A stretch of DNA of 31,327 nucleotides from Chloroflexota bacterium (GTDB lineage Bacteria > Chloroflexota > Ktedonobacteria > Ktedonobacterales > Ktedonobacteraceae): NCBI GenBank assembly GCA_902812455.1, contig CADDZH010000061.1, positions 1 through 31,327 of the forward strand, read 5' to 3'. Both the position numbers and the translations under genes were made by a program. Numbering within the stretch: the stretch's first letter is position 1; each line of letters begins with the position of its first letter. This document shows positions 24,875-31,327 of the stretch, piece by piece. The notes under the pieces are model-generated. The model did no database searches. It had not been told where the DNA came from and saw only the letters and a list, made by a program, of their open reading frames with translations.

Positions 24875-25402
24875 ATGGCTAGTAAGGATAGATCGAAGCA
24901 GAAAAAAAAGCAGGAGGAATACCGGGAAGAAGATATGATGGCCAGAGGCCCGGTCAGCAGAGGGGCTTCAAACAAGTCGGCTCCCATGTATACCAACCAG
25001 CAGCCAGCTTCTCCCCCGCCAGATCAATCCAGGCAGGGAAATCCTCCCGACTACGATAAGATGATCCGCTCGCAGACCAGCAGTCCTGAGCAGGGAAGTG
25101 GCATGGCTACCGATAGGGCTATAGCGACTCCAGGTGGCGCTACGCTACCTACGCCGGGCTTAGAGGGAACGGACAATCCGAGAGGCGGTAGAAATACTAG
25201 TAACAGTACGGTGGGCGCGGGAGGCTCGTCCGGTGGCACCGTTGTTGGCACTGGCGCGACCACAGACCGGGGTCGCATGACGAATCCGGATATGAGCCAG
25301 ACCACCAATACCGAGACCGAGCTGAACGAAGAAAGCCGGCCTGGCAAGCAAAAGCGGAAAGTACGTGGAGAGATCACACCACCATTGACTCCAAATACAT
25401 AA
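24875..25402 (+). CDS. Hydrophilic, probably disordered protein of unknown function
   Basis: The 175-residue product starts MASKDRSKQKKKQEEYREED, a charged segment with many Lys, Gln and Glu, and continues as a Ser/Thr/Gly/Pro/Asn-rich chain with no hydrophobic core. It ends with a basic patch, RPGKQKRKVRGEI. No signal peptide, membrane helix or known domain is visible. AGGAGG lies 8 bases before the ATG at 24875, so translation looks real. Low-complexity soluble proteins like this are common near stress genes, but I assign no function. Confidence 0.65.
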   Translation: MASKDRSKQKKKQEEYREEDMMARGPVSRGASNKSAPMYTNQQPASPPPDQSRQGNPPDYDKMIRSQTSSPEQGSGMATDRAIATPGGATLPTPGLEGTDNPRGGRNTSNSTVGAGGSSGGTVVGTGATTDRGRMTNPDMSQTTNTETELNEESRPGKQKRKVRGEITPPLTPNT

Positions 25403-25416
25403 GAGATAGTCCTCGC

Positions 25417-25445
25417 TTGACATAAGCCCCTGCCTATGGCACTAT
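25417..25445 (+). promoter_or_regulatory. Weak promoter candidate upstream of the orphan permease
   Basis: A perfect TTGACA (25417-25422) is followed after 17 bases by CACTAT (25440-25445), a poor -10 match. It lies about 70 bases before the ATG at 25514. Confidence 0.3.
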
Positions 25446-25513
25446 TGCTACAGTTCACGTGAAAGAGCGTTCCTGCTATCTCTCTAGTATCCCGGTAGGA
25501 AGTGTGCTCGCGT

Positions 25514-26812
25514 ATGCAGAAACAAGGGCAGGCAAGGCTCCATCCCAGCTCTAGCAGCCAGATACACGGAGAGGATGAGGCAACCAGCGAGATTGAGGTT
25601 ATTGAGAGCGATCTTCCCCTGCGGAGCAAGGGGGCCAGGCGCTTCTACCTGATCCTGCTGGTTGCGGGCGTGCTCCTCTACCCTGTGCTCGATCCTCTCA
25701 TATTTGGAGCGGGTACAGATGCCCGTTTAGCAGGCCTGGGCGATGCCGGCTTCTATGTCATCCTGGCTCTGGGGCTGAACATCGTCGTTGGTTTTGCTGG
25801 GCTACTCGACCTTGGCTATGTGGCCTTTTTTGCTATAGGGGCCTATAGCTGGGGTATGATCGGCTCCCCTCAATTTACCGTGCTCACCAATATCGCTATT
25901 AATCCGCAACTCTGGCCCTGGTTGTTCTGGCCTATGCTGCTGGTGATTGCCCTTTTCACGGCGTTCTGGGGTCTCGTGCTTGGCGTGCCGACCTTACGCC
26001 TGCGCGGCGATTACCTGGCCATTGTCACCCTTGGTTTTGGTGAAATTGTGCCCATTGTCTTCCTCGAGCTGGATCGCATCACGAATGGGGCAAACGGCAT
26101 TGTTGGCGTCTTCTCCCCTATCTTGCCCGGCATTACGTGGTCTATTTTTACGCCGCTCCCGTACTACTACCTGGTGATCGCGCTGATTGTGCTGACCATC
26201 TTTGCCAACATCCGCCTGCGCGACTCGCGCCTGGGCCGCGCCTGGATTGCACTGCGCGAAGATGAGGGCGCTGCCGTATCAGCCGGGGTTAACCCTGTGA
26301 ATGCCAAACTGCTGGCCTTTGCTGCTGGAGCCTTTTTTTCCGGCGTTGCAGGGGCCTATCATGCTGCCAAGCTGGGCCTGGTTTCGCCAGATGATTTCAG
26401 CTTTGGCGACTCGATCATCTACCTGGCGATGGTGGTTATCGGTGGCGTGGGCAGTATCCCAGGCGTCATCGTAGGAGCGCTGGTCGTGTATGGCATTGAC
26501 GAATTCGTCCTTGCCCAACTCGATAGCCTTGCCTCCAACCCGGGCACCTTCCTGTATGGGCTCCATAATAGCATTGCGCAAGTCTTACCCGGTTTCACTT
26601 TCGGCAACATCCGCAATCTCATTTTCGGCCTTTTTCTGATCCTGATCGTCATACTCCGGCCCGAAGGGCTTATTCCGAATGCACGCAGGAAGCGTGAATT
26701 GCGCCCTGAAACCATCCCTGAGAAGGAAGCCGGTGCTGAGTATGATGAATCGGTTGAGATGGCCGCATTGGATACGTTACCGGGCGCCATTGATGTTGAA
26801 GCTATCGAGTGA
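25514..26812 (+). CDS. LivM-type ABC permease without adjacent partners
   Basis: The 432-residue permease has a hydrophilic N-terminal extension of about 40 residues and an acidic C-terminal tail of about 40 residues. The core is clearly LivM: ILALGLNIVVGFAGLLDLGYVAFFAIGAYSWGM, GVPTLRLRGDYLAIVTLGFGEI, NIRLRDSRLGRAWIALREDEGAAVSAGVNPVNAKLLAFAAGAFFSG and ILRPEGLIPN. The ATG at 25514 is preferred to the GTG at 25502, which lies against the AGGAAG. No LivH, ATPase or binding-protein gene is next to it, and it is about 21 kb from the liv cluster on the same strand. It may work with subunits encoded elsewhere. Confidence 0.88.
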   Translation: MQKQGQARLHPSSSSQIHGEDEATSEIEVIESDLPLRSKGARRFYLILLVAGVLLYPVLDPLIFGAGTDARLAGLGDAGFYVILALGLNIVVGFAGLLDLGYVAFFAIGAYSWGMIGSPQFTVLTNIAINPQLWPWLFWPMLLVIALFTAFWGLVLGVPTLRLRGDYLAIVTLGFGEIVPIVFLELDRITNGANGIVGVFSPILPGITWSIFTPLPYYYLVIALIVLTIFANIRLRDSRLGRAWIALREDEGAAVSAGVNPVNAKLLAFAAGAFFSGVAGAYHAAKLGLVSPDDFSFGDSIIYLAMVVIGGVGSIPGVIVGALVVYGIDEFVLAQLDSLASNPGTFLYGLHNSIAQVLPGFTFGNIRNLIFGLFLILIVILRPEGLIPNARRKRELRPETIPEKEAGAEYDESVEMAALDTLPGAIDVEAIE

Positions 26813-26845
26813 CATGATGAGCATTAACAAACTAAGGATTCTAGG

Positions 26846-26947
26846 GATGTCATCCTGAGCGCGTGAGCCATAGCAATGTCATCCTGAGCGAAGCGAAGGA
26901 TCTCTGTTTCTAGGCAGCGGATGTTTCGCTTCGCTCAACATGACATG
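26846..26947. repeat. MITE-like inverted repeat, family A copy 2
   Basis: ATGTCATCCTGAGCG occurs at 26847 and again, as ATGTCATCCTGAGCGAAGCG, at 26876. The right end reads CGCTTCGCTCAACATGACATG up to 26947, the inverted complement of the left end. The internal duplication makes this copy a partial tandem of the left end. It lies between the orphan permease and the PhzF gene. Confidence 0.7.
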
Positions 26948-26991
26948 AATGAGGCATTTTGTTCACCCCAGGAAGATGAAAGGAGTAATAT

Positions 26992-27786
26992 ATGGGATTG
27001 ACGATATTTCAGGTAGATGCCTTTACAGATAAACCCTTTGCCGGCAATCCGGCAGGGGTATGTGTGTTGCCCGGACCAGCGGATGAATCCTGGATGCAGG
27101 CAGTGGCGTGCGAGATGAACCTCTCGGAAACGGCGTTTTTATACCCGGAGGAGCATGGTTTCCGGCTGCGCTGGTTTACCCCTGCCGTCGAAGTTGACCT
27201 GTGCGGCCATGCCACGCTTGCCAGCGCGCATATTCTCTGGGAAGCTGGCTACCTGCCGGCAGGCGAACAGGCCCGCTTCTATACCCGTAGTGGGCTATTG
27301 ACAGCAGACCTGCAAGAGGGTGGCTGGATTGAACTTGATTTCCCGGCTACACCGGAAAAGCCTGCGGAAGCGCCACCCTATTTAATCGAGGCCCTCGGCG
27401 TTCCAGCCAGATATATTGGTAAGAATGTCTTCGATTACCTCGTTGAGGTTGACGCGCAAGAGCTGGTATACAACTTGAAGCCTGATATCAGTATGCTGGC
27501 GAAGGTTCCAGCTCGCGGCGTGATTGTAACCAGCCGCGCTTCATCTCCCGGCTATGATTTTGTCTCGCGCTTCTTTGCCCCGCAGGTTGGCGTCAACGAG
27601 GATCCCGTCACCGGCTCTGCCCATTGTTGTCTCGCCCCGTACTGGAGCAAAAAGCTTGGCAAAGATCAGATGCTGGCCTACCAGGCTTCCTTGCGAGGGG
27701 GCGTGCTGCGCGTGCGGGTAAGCGGTGACCGCATAAAGCTGGCCGGTCAGGCTGTGACGGTACTTCGCGGGGAATTAATGGGGTGA
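26992..27786 (+). CDS. PhzF-family isomerase-like protein
   Basis: The 264-residue protein begins IFQVDAFTDKPFAGNPAGVCVLPG, the conserved PhzF opening, and has SETAFL with Glu46 in the place of the catalytic glutamate of PhzF. RWFTPAVEVDLCGHATLASAH and NEDPVTGSAHCCLAPYW supply the two conserved substrate-pocket segments of the two-lobed diaminopimelate-epimerase-like fold. It is slightly shorter than typical members (about 280-300). PhzF proper isomerises a phenazine precursor, but no phenazine genes are present, so the real substrate is unknown. AAAGGAG precedes the ATG. Confidence 0.9.
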   Translation: MGLTIFQVDAFTDKPFAGNPAGVCVLPGPADESWMQAVACEMNLSETAFLYPEEHGFRLRWFTPAVEVDLCGHATLASAHILWEAGYLPAGEQARFYTRSGLLTADLQEGGWIELDFPATPEKPAEAPPYLIEALGVPARYIGKNVFDYLVEVDAQELVYNLKPDISMLAKVPARGVIVTSRASSPGYDFVSRFFAPQVGVNEDPVTGSAHCCLAPYWSKKLGKDQMLAYQASLRGGVLRVRVSGDRIKLAGQAVTVLRGELMG

Positions 27787-27933
27787 GATCAGGTTGGTGC
27801 AACTTTTCTTTAACCTGCTGCGTGTTGATAGACAACATGCCTGGGGGTGGCTATCAATGCACATGTACCTGTATTCCTGGTCTGTATAATAATTCAGGCG
27901 CCCAGCCCTTTGGGGAGTGATTTATGAGGGCGG

Positions 27934-27960
27934 GCCGATAATGATTTTTAACAAACAAGA
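27934..27960. repeat. Solo left end of the family B repeat
   Basis: GCCGATAATGATTTTTAAC followed by AAACAAGA matches the left terminus of the 24034-24173 element with few differences. No matching right end was found before the next gene, so this is a solo or decayed end. Confidence 0.5.
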
Positions 27961-28034
27961 TGTTCATGAAAAGGGTTCACCACCCAGGATGAAAAAGGAC
28001 TTTTTCAGAAGAGATCGGCAAAACCAGTGTGTGG

Positions 28035-28107
28035 CATGTCATGTTGAGCGAAGCGAAACATCTGATGCCGATCGACCGAGATCCTTCGCTGCGCTCAGGA
28101 TGACATG
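28035..28107. repeat. MITE-like inverted repeat, family A copy 3
   Basis: CATGTCATGTTGAGCG at the left and CGCTCAGGATGACATG at the right form imperfect inverted ends. GAAGCGAAACATCTGATGCC inside aligns with the copy at 7196. This 73-bp copy is the shortest of the three. It ends about 65 bases before the YflT-like gene. Confidence 0.7.
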
Positions 28108-28172
28108 TCCAGGCTTTTCTGTTGATTGAGGAATTGCCACGTTCATTTGAACCTTACTTAAGGAGCATATCA

Positions 28173-28997
28173 ATGGAACATTGGACAGTCATAGGTATTT
28201 TTGACAGCCAGGATCAAGCGAAACAAGCTCTAGACGAATTGCGGCAGACTGGCTTTGATGACGGCCAGTTGGGATACGTCTATCGTGATGATGTGCCTCT
28301 CAGCAAGGAAGGCGTTGAAGCTGAGGGAAATACAAGTTCGCTGGCCGCCGGCATTGTTGATGGAGTCCTGGGAGCGGCAAATGCTATCCTGACCCCTATC
28401 CTCAGCCCTTCATCGGCAAATGCCGCTCCGGAGACCGCAGAGCCTGATGCCGGAGAGGGCAGAAAGCAATTTGATGATCCTCCTGATGAGTTAGCTGGAG
28501 ATGAACAAAATGAGCGACCCGCCGGTAAAGTGGCAGCTCCTGAAGAGCAAATGCCAGGGCCAGAGCAGCCTGTTGGGGCAGCAGGTGATACGGCAGAAGC
28601 TCCATTTCAAGCGCCTGGGGCCGGAGCTGCGGGCGAGGAGAATGGCAATGCAACTGCTACCCCAAATAAGGAAGAGGTTACGGGAGCTATTACAGGCGGG
28701 ATAGTAGGTGGTGTCCTGGGAGCCGCTGTGGCGCTCCTGATCCCGGTGCTTGGCCCCGTCTTTGCAGGTGGTTTCCTGGTAGCAGCCTTCAGTGCGGCGC
28801 TCGGCGCGGTTACAGGCAGCTTTGTGGGCGTCTTTGTGGCCATGGGCATCCCGGAAGAGCATGCTCGGCACTATGAGCGCGAATTTGCCTCCGGTCGCAC
28901 CATCGTTACGGTGAATACGATCGATCGCAAGCAGGAAGTGCTCGACCTCATGTATCGCAACGGGGCTTCTTACGCGAATGCCCACGATACATTGTAG
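28173..28997 (+). CDS. YflT-like general-stress protein with glycine-zipper membrane segments
   Basis: The 274-residue protein starts at the ATG at 28173 after AAGGAG. Residues 1-45 (MEHWTVIGIFDSQDQAKQALDELRQTGFDDGQLGYVYRD) match the small N-terminal domain found in general stress protein 17M/YflT-like proteins. A hydrophobic stretch (about 51-80) is followed by a 90-residue acidic Pro/Glu/Ala-rich linker. Next comes a long Gly/Ala-rich hydrophobic zone (about 172-228; GGIVGGVLGAAVALLIPVLGPVFAGG) like a glycine zipper. The end, RTIVTVNTIDRKQEVLDLMYRNGA, is a second small alpha/beta segment. A membrane-associated stress role is inferred, not shown. Confidence 0.75.
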   Translation: MEHWTVIGIFDSQDQAKQALDELRQTGFDDGQLGYVYRDDVPLSKEGVEAEGNTSSLAAGIVDGVLGAANAILTPILSPSSANAAPETAEPDAGEGRKQFDDPPDELAGDEQNERPAGKVAAPEEQMPGPEQPVGAAGDTAEAPFQAPGAGAAGEENGNATATPNKEEVTGAITGGIVGGVLGAAVALLIPVLGPVFAGGFLVAAFSAALGAVTGSFVGVFVAMGIPEEHARHYEREFASGRTIVTVNTIDRKQEVLDLMYRNGASYANAHDTL

Positions 28998-29107
28998 TTC
29001 TCCCACATCTGAGGAATGGTACGAGAGCGCGAGGGCAGCATCGTTTCCAGCCATCGGCGTTGCTCTTCTGATAAGCGGACGGGATAGCGGTAATGAGAGG
29101 TTCTCAT
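28970..29107 (-). pseudogene. Probable N-terminal fragment of an IS630-like transposase
   Basis: A 45-codon ORF starts at the ATG at 29107, after GGAGGAAGG, and overlaps the stop of the upstream hydrolase gene as ATGA. It encodes MRTSHYRYPVRLSEEQRRWL, then ETMLPSRSR. The LSEEQRRWLE segment resembles the N-terminal helix-turn-helix of IS630-family transposases. The match ends after about 30 residues, and the ORF stops inside the 3' end of the YflT-like gene. No terminal inverted repeat was identified. Chance resemblance remains possible. Confidence 0.4.
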
Positions 29108-30051
29108 CGGTGCCCTTCCTCCATCGCGTCATCTTGGGTGAGCGCTTGCGCATGTGAGGACTGTCCACTAAGCAGGCGGAAGATATCCTGGGCATGGTGA
29201 GCCAGCGTCGAGAGATGCCCTTCGTCAGGATAGAAGGTGGCTGTGCAATGGGGCAAGCGTTGCGCGAGCAGACGAGCTGGAGCAACCGGCATGATCCGAT
29301 CCTGTTCTCCATGCCACAAGAACACCCGCTCGAACGCCACCTGCTCAACCTGGAAACCCCAACTCCCAGCGAGGGCCAGCACCACTTCCAGGTTTCCTTG
29401 CGCTCCTTGTCGGAAACTCTCGGCCATCGCCTGGGCAAATTGCCCTCTGATCTCGGAATTGCTCAGGAGCTGCTGATCAGCAGTTCCCAGATGTGCTGCA
29501 GAGCGGACAAAAAACTTCTCGATGCTGGCCGCATCGTAGCCGATCATGCGCCGACCCAGGCGAGCAAAGAGCAGCAACAGACGGGGAGCGTGCGCTCCCA
29601 TCCACTCGATGGCGCGCATCGATCTGGTTCCGGCGCACCTGATGAGATCAGGCGGAGGGAAGGTACTGATCAGACCGCAGGCCACCAGCCGCTGCGGGAT
29701 TTTGCAGGCACAGGCCAGGGCATAGGGGCCGCCAGCGGAGAGCCCTTCCACCGCAAAGCGCTCGATGCCCAGGCGGTCGGCCACCTCCAGCACATCAACA
29801 GGCCAATCGAGCAGCCGGGAGCCCGGTTTGCGGTCGGAACGCCCAACGCCTGGGCGGTCCAGACCGATCAGGTGCACTCCCGCGGCGTCAGCTTGAGCTG
29901 CGAACAGCTTCACTTCCAGGCGTGACATGTCCGACCCGTGAGCATGGATGATGGGAAACCCATCCTCCCGCCCTACTGAAACGATCCCTATGCTTCGCCC
30001 ATCGCGCAGCCGGACGGTGAAATCTCTCTTCATCAGATTGGATTCAGACAT
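29104..30051 (-). CDS. Alpha/beta hydrolase
   Basis: The 315-residue protein starts at the ATG at 30051, preceded by AAAGGA; an in-frame GTG at 30066 is less likely. The fold's landmarks are the oxyanion-loop HAHGSDMSR (36-44), DRPGVGRSD, the nucleophile elbow VEGLSAGGPYALA with Ser105, the acid in FLWHGEQDRIMPV and the histidine in PDEGHLSTL. The catalytic triad therefore looks complete. Substrate is unknown; relatives include esterases and epoxide or haloalkane hydrolase-like enzymes. It is the second of three hydrolase genes on this strand. Confidence 0.87.
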   Translation of the reverse strand: MSESNLMKRDFTVRLRDGRSIGIVSVGREDGFPIIHAHGSDMSRLEVKLFAAQADAAGVHLIGLDRPGVGRSDRKPGSRLLDWPVDVLEVADRLGIERFAVEGLSAGGPYALACACKIPQRLVACGLISTFPPPDLIRCAGTRSMRAIEWMGAHAPRLLLLFARLGRRMIGYDAASIEKFFVRSAAHLGTADQQLLSNSEIRGQFAQAMAESFRQGAQGNLEVVLALAGSWGFQVEQVAFERVFLWHGEQDRIMPVAPARLLAQRLPHCTATFYPDEGHLSTLAHHAQDIFRLLSGQSSHAQALTQDDAMEEGHR

Positions 30052-30153
30052 CTCTTTTCCTTTCACGGTTCAGGCACCGCCGACCGCTGACGTGCCCCCC
30101 AGCACGCCGGTCGTGGACACTTCGCGAGGCGAGGGATGACAGGACCGACTTTG

Positions 30154-30885
30154 TCAAACCACTTCCAGAAGTAAATCGGCCAGTTCTCGCGGCGCGGTGA
30201 TCATGGCATCATGGCCCGTTGGTAACTGCCGCAGACGCCATCCCGCTTCCTTTGGAGGAAGTGCTCTCGGCGCCAGTATATGCGCCACTATATGTCCCAT
30301 GAGTAAGAAGAAGAAACCACCGCCGGTGCACTCAATGTGCGTACGGGGTGTCGCTGACACGATGGCTGGATTCCTCAGATGAAGCGGTTGCTCCAACGTC
30401 TTGAGGGGTTGTGGCGTCACCGATCTGAGCACCCAGCTTCGATCTGGCTCGGTCGTCACCCCGTAGGTGCCATGAGACTCGACTCTCCAGCCATCACCGT
30501 GGGCCTGTGCTTGTTTGCGCAGCCAACGCCTCACCAGCGGCGAGACATCGGCCATCGATTCGCCATCACGTGGCACAAAGGTATCAAAATAGATCAGGTG
30601 AGCAATGCGCTCCGGCACCTGATCAACCACGCCGGTGATGACCATCCCACCATAACTGTGACCCACCAGGATGACACCTTGCAGATTCTTTTCCTGAAGC
30701 AAGCCGACGACATCCTGGATATGGGTCTCTAATCCAATATCGGGTGACAGCTCGGCTGCACGCTCAGCCAGGCCAGTCAGGGTGGGTGCATACACTACAT
30801 GGCCGGCAGCTTCTAAGAAGGGGATGACCTTCTGCCAGCACCAGCCCCCATGCCATCCCCCATGCACCAGCACAAATGTTGCCAT
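30154..30885 (-). CDS. Alpha/beta hydrolase, EstC/salicylate-esterase-like
   Basis: The 243-residue enzyme has the compact form of plant methylesterase and bacterial EstC-like proteins. It opens TFVLVHGGWHGGWCWQKVIPFLEAAGHVVYAPTLTGLAER, with nucleophile elbow LVGHSYGGMV (Ser77) and catalytic histidine in PTGHDAMITAP. The acid residue is probably in the central region before residue 200, but no clean motif was seen. AAAGGAGG precedes the ATG. It likely hydrolyses small esters or cleaves C-C bonds in hydroxynitrile-lyase-like relatives; the substrate is unknown. Confidence 0.88.
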   Translation of the reverse strand: MATFVLVHGGWHGGWCWQKVIPFLEAAGHVVYAPTLTGLAERAAELSPDIGLETHIQDVVGLLQEKNLQGVILVGHSYGGMVITGVVDQVPERIAHLIYFDTFVPRDGESMADVSPLVRRWLRKQAQAHGDGWRVESHGTYGVTTEPDRSWVLRSVTPQPLKTLEQPLHLRNPAIVSATPRTHIECTGGGFFFLLMGHIVAHILAPRALPPKEAGWRLRQLPTGHDAMITAPRELADLLLEVV

Positions 30886-30957
30886 GCTCGCCTCCTTTTT
30901 CGACTTTTTGGACGGTCAAGATTTCAGGGCATTTACCACTCTCTCAGCAAGCAGAAC

Positions 30958-31327
30958 TCAGGCGCCCACCGGATGCGAGGCCTCGCGCTGAAGGCAGCGG
31001 TAAAAGGTATCACGCAGAACCTTCTCGCGTGGCTCATCCAGAAGCCTGACGCCCTGGTGATTCATCACATATGCGTACCCTACCTGAGCTTCGGGGTCGG
31101 CAAACCCAAAGGAACCGCCCGAACCAGGCGCGCCAAAGGCCGCCGTGCTGCTGCCGAAGCGATATCCCTCAAAGGGCTTCAGGAAGCCCAATGCATAAGC
31201 CATATCCCGGTGCAAGACGAGATCTTTCCATCCGCCGCTTGGAGGCTGTGCCGGCGCACGCAGGGCAGCCAGGGTCTTCTCGGCAAGCCCCAGTTCTCTG
31301 CCGCCGGTAGCGAAGATGCTGTACACT
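30958..31327 (-). CDS. Serine hydrolase, class C beta-lactamase-like (C-terminal part; 5' end outside window)
   Basis: About 122 residues of the C-terminus are visible and the frame remains open to the window edge. AYALGFLKPF, FGSSTAAFGAPGSGGSFGFADPEAQVGYAYVMNHQG and a closing DTFYRCL match the C-terminal part of EstB-type esterases and beta-lactamase-related serine hydrolases; GAPGSGGSFGFADP covers the third active-site motif (K/H-x-G position). The SxxK nucleophile and YxN motifs would be upstream, outside the window. Such proteins are usually esterases or peptidases, so antibiotic resistance should not be inferred. Confidence 0.85.
   Translation of the reverse strand, partial: VYSIFATGGRELGLAEKTLAALRAPAQPPSGGWKDLVLHRDMAYALGFLKPFEGYRFGSSTAAFGAPGSGGSFGFADPEAQVGYAYVMNHQGVRLLDEPREKVLRDTFYRCLQREASHPVGA

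Larger units (their letters stand above)
27787..28172. other. Intergenic region with hairpins and nested repeats
   Basis: No gene is seen in these 386 bases. CAGGTT...AACCTG (27790-27817) and TTGATAG...CTATCAA (27825-27857) are modest inverted repeats without U runs. A single family B end lies at 27934-27960 and a family A copy at 28035-28107, with AGATCGGCA just upstream of the latter, as also upstream of the copy at 7196. Short ORFs here are repeat translations. Confidence 0.6.

Noticed and set aside
27917..28129. 70-codon ORF with CHVERSETSDA
   Set aside because: It runs through a family B end and a family A repeat, so it is not a gene.
28491..29438. 315-codon minus-strand ORF spanning the YflT-like gene and the hydrolase end
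   Set aside because: It crosses two better supported genes, has no domain and shows biased antisense composition; only the short 28970-29107 ORF in another frame was kept.
30958..31327. Beta-lactamase resistance gene
   Set aside because: Only the C-terminus is visible and it resembles EstB-type serine hydrolases; resistance is not supported.

Overview
This window looks like chromosomal DNA of a Ktedonobacteria-like member of the Chloroflexota. That placement is an inference from the gene mix: a LacI-controlled rhamnose operon with a fused aldolase-dehydrogenase, a stand-alone family B DNA polymerase, TM2 and general-stress-like proteins, an IS200/IS605 remnant, and many short palindromic intergenic repeats. 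GC is moderate (mid-50s percent by eye). No rRNA, tRNA or CRISPR array was seen.

Layout. 1-152 is the 3' tail of an IS605-type tnpB overlapped by the 3' end of its omega/reRNA. 404-7128 is a co-directional block of a branched-chain-amino-acid-type ABC importer (livF, livG, livH, livM and a lipoprotein binding protein), then a two-subunit UxaA-family lyase most like sulfolactate sulfo-lyase (suyA, suyB). A strong terminator-like hairpin separates the two parts. 7327-10483 holds small accessory enzymes: a P-loop kinase-like protein, a nucleotidyltransferase, an APH-type phosphotransferase and an AT-rich HAD-like protein. The last overlaps an intact family B DNA polymerase (10458-12962).

12986-22781 is an L-rhamnose catabolic locus: a divergent LacI-family regulator, a near-consensus promoter with two identical 14-bp palindromic operators, an MFS permease, rhaM mutarotase, an AraA/FucI-superfamily isomerase, a RhaI-type isomerase, a bifunctional rhamnulose-1-phosphate aldolase/lactaldehyde dehydrogenase, and rhamnulokinase. 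Together they would convert L-rhamnose to DHAP and lactate. The second, unrelated isomerase is unexpected.

22764-31327 is mixed: a HAD phosphatase, a thioredoxin-reductase-like gene with a large in-frame deletion, a TM2 protein, a disordered hydrophilic protein, an orphan LivM permease, a PhzF-like protein, a YflT-like stress protein, a probable transposase fragment, two alpha/beta hydrolases and a truncated serine hydrolase. Intergenic gaps here and upstream carry at least three short inverted-repeat (MITE-like) families.
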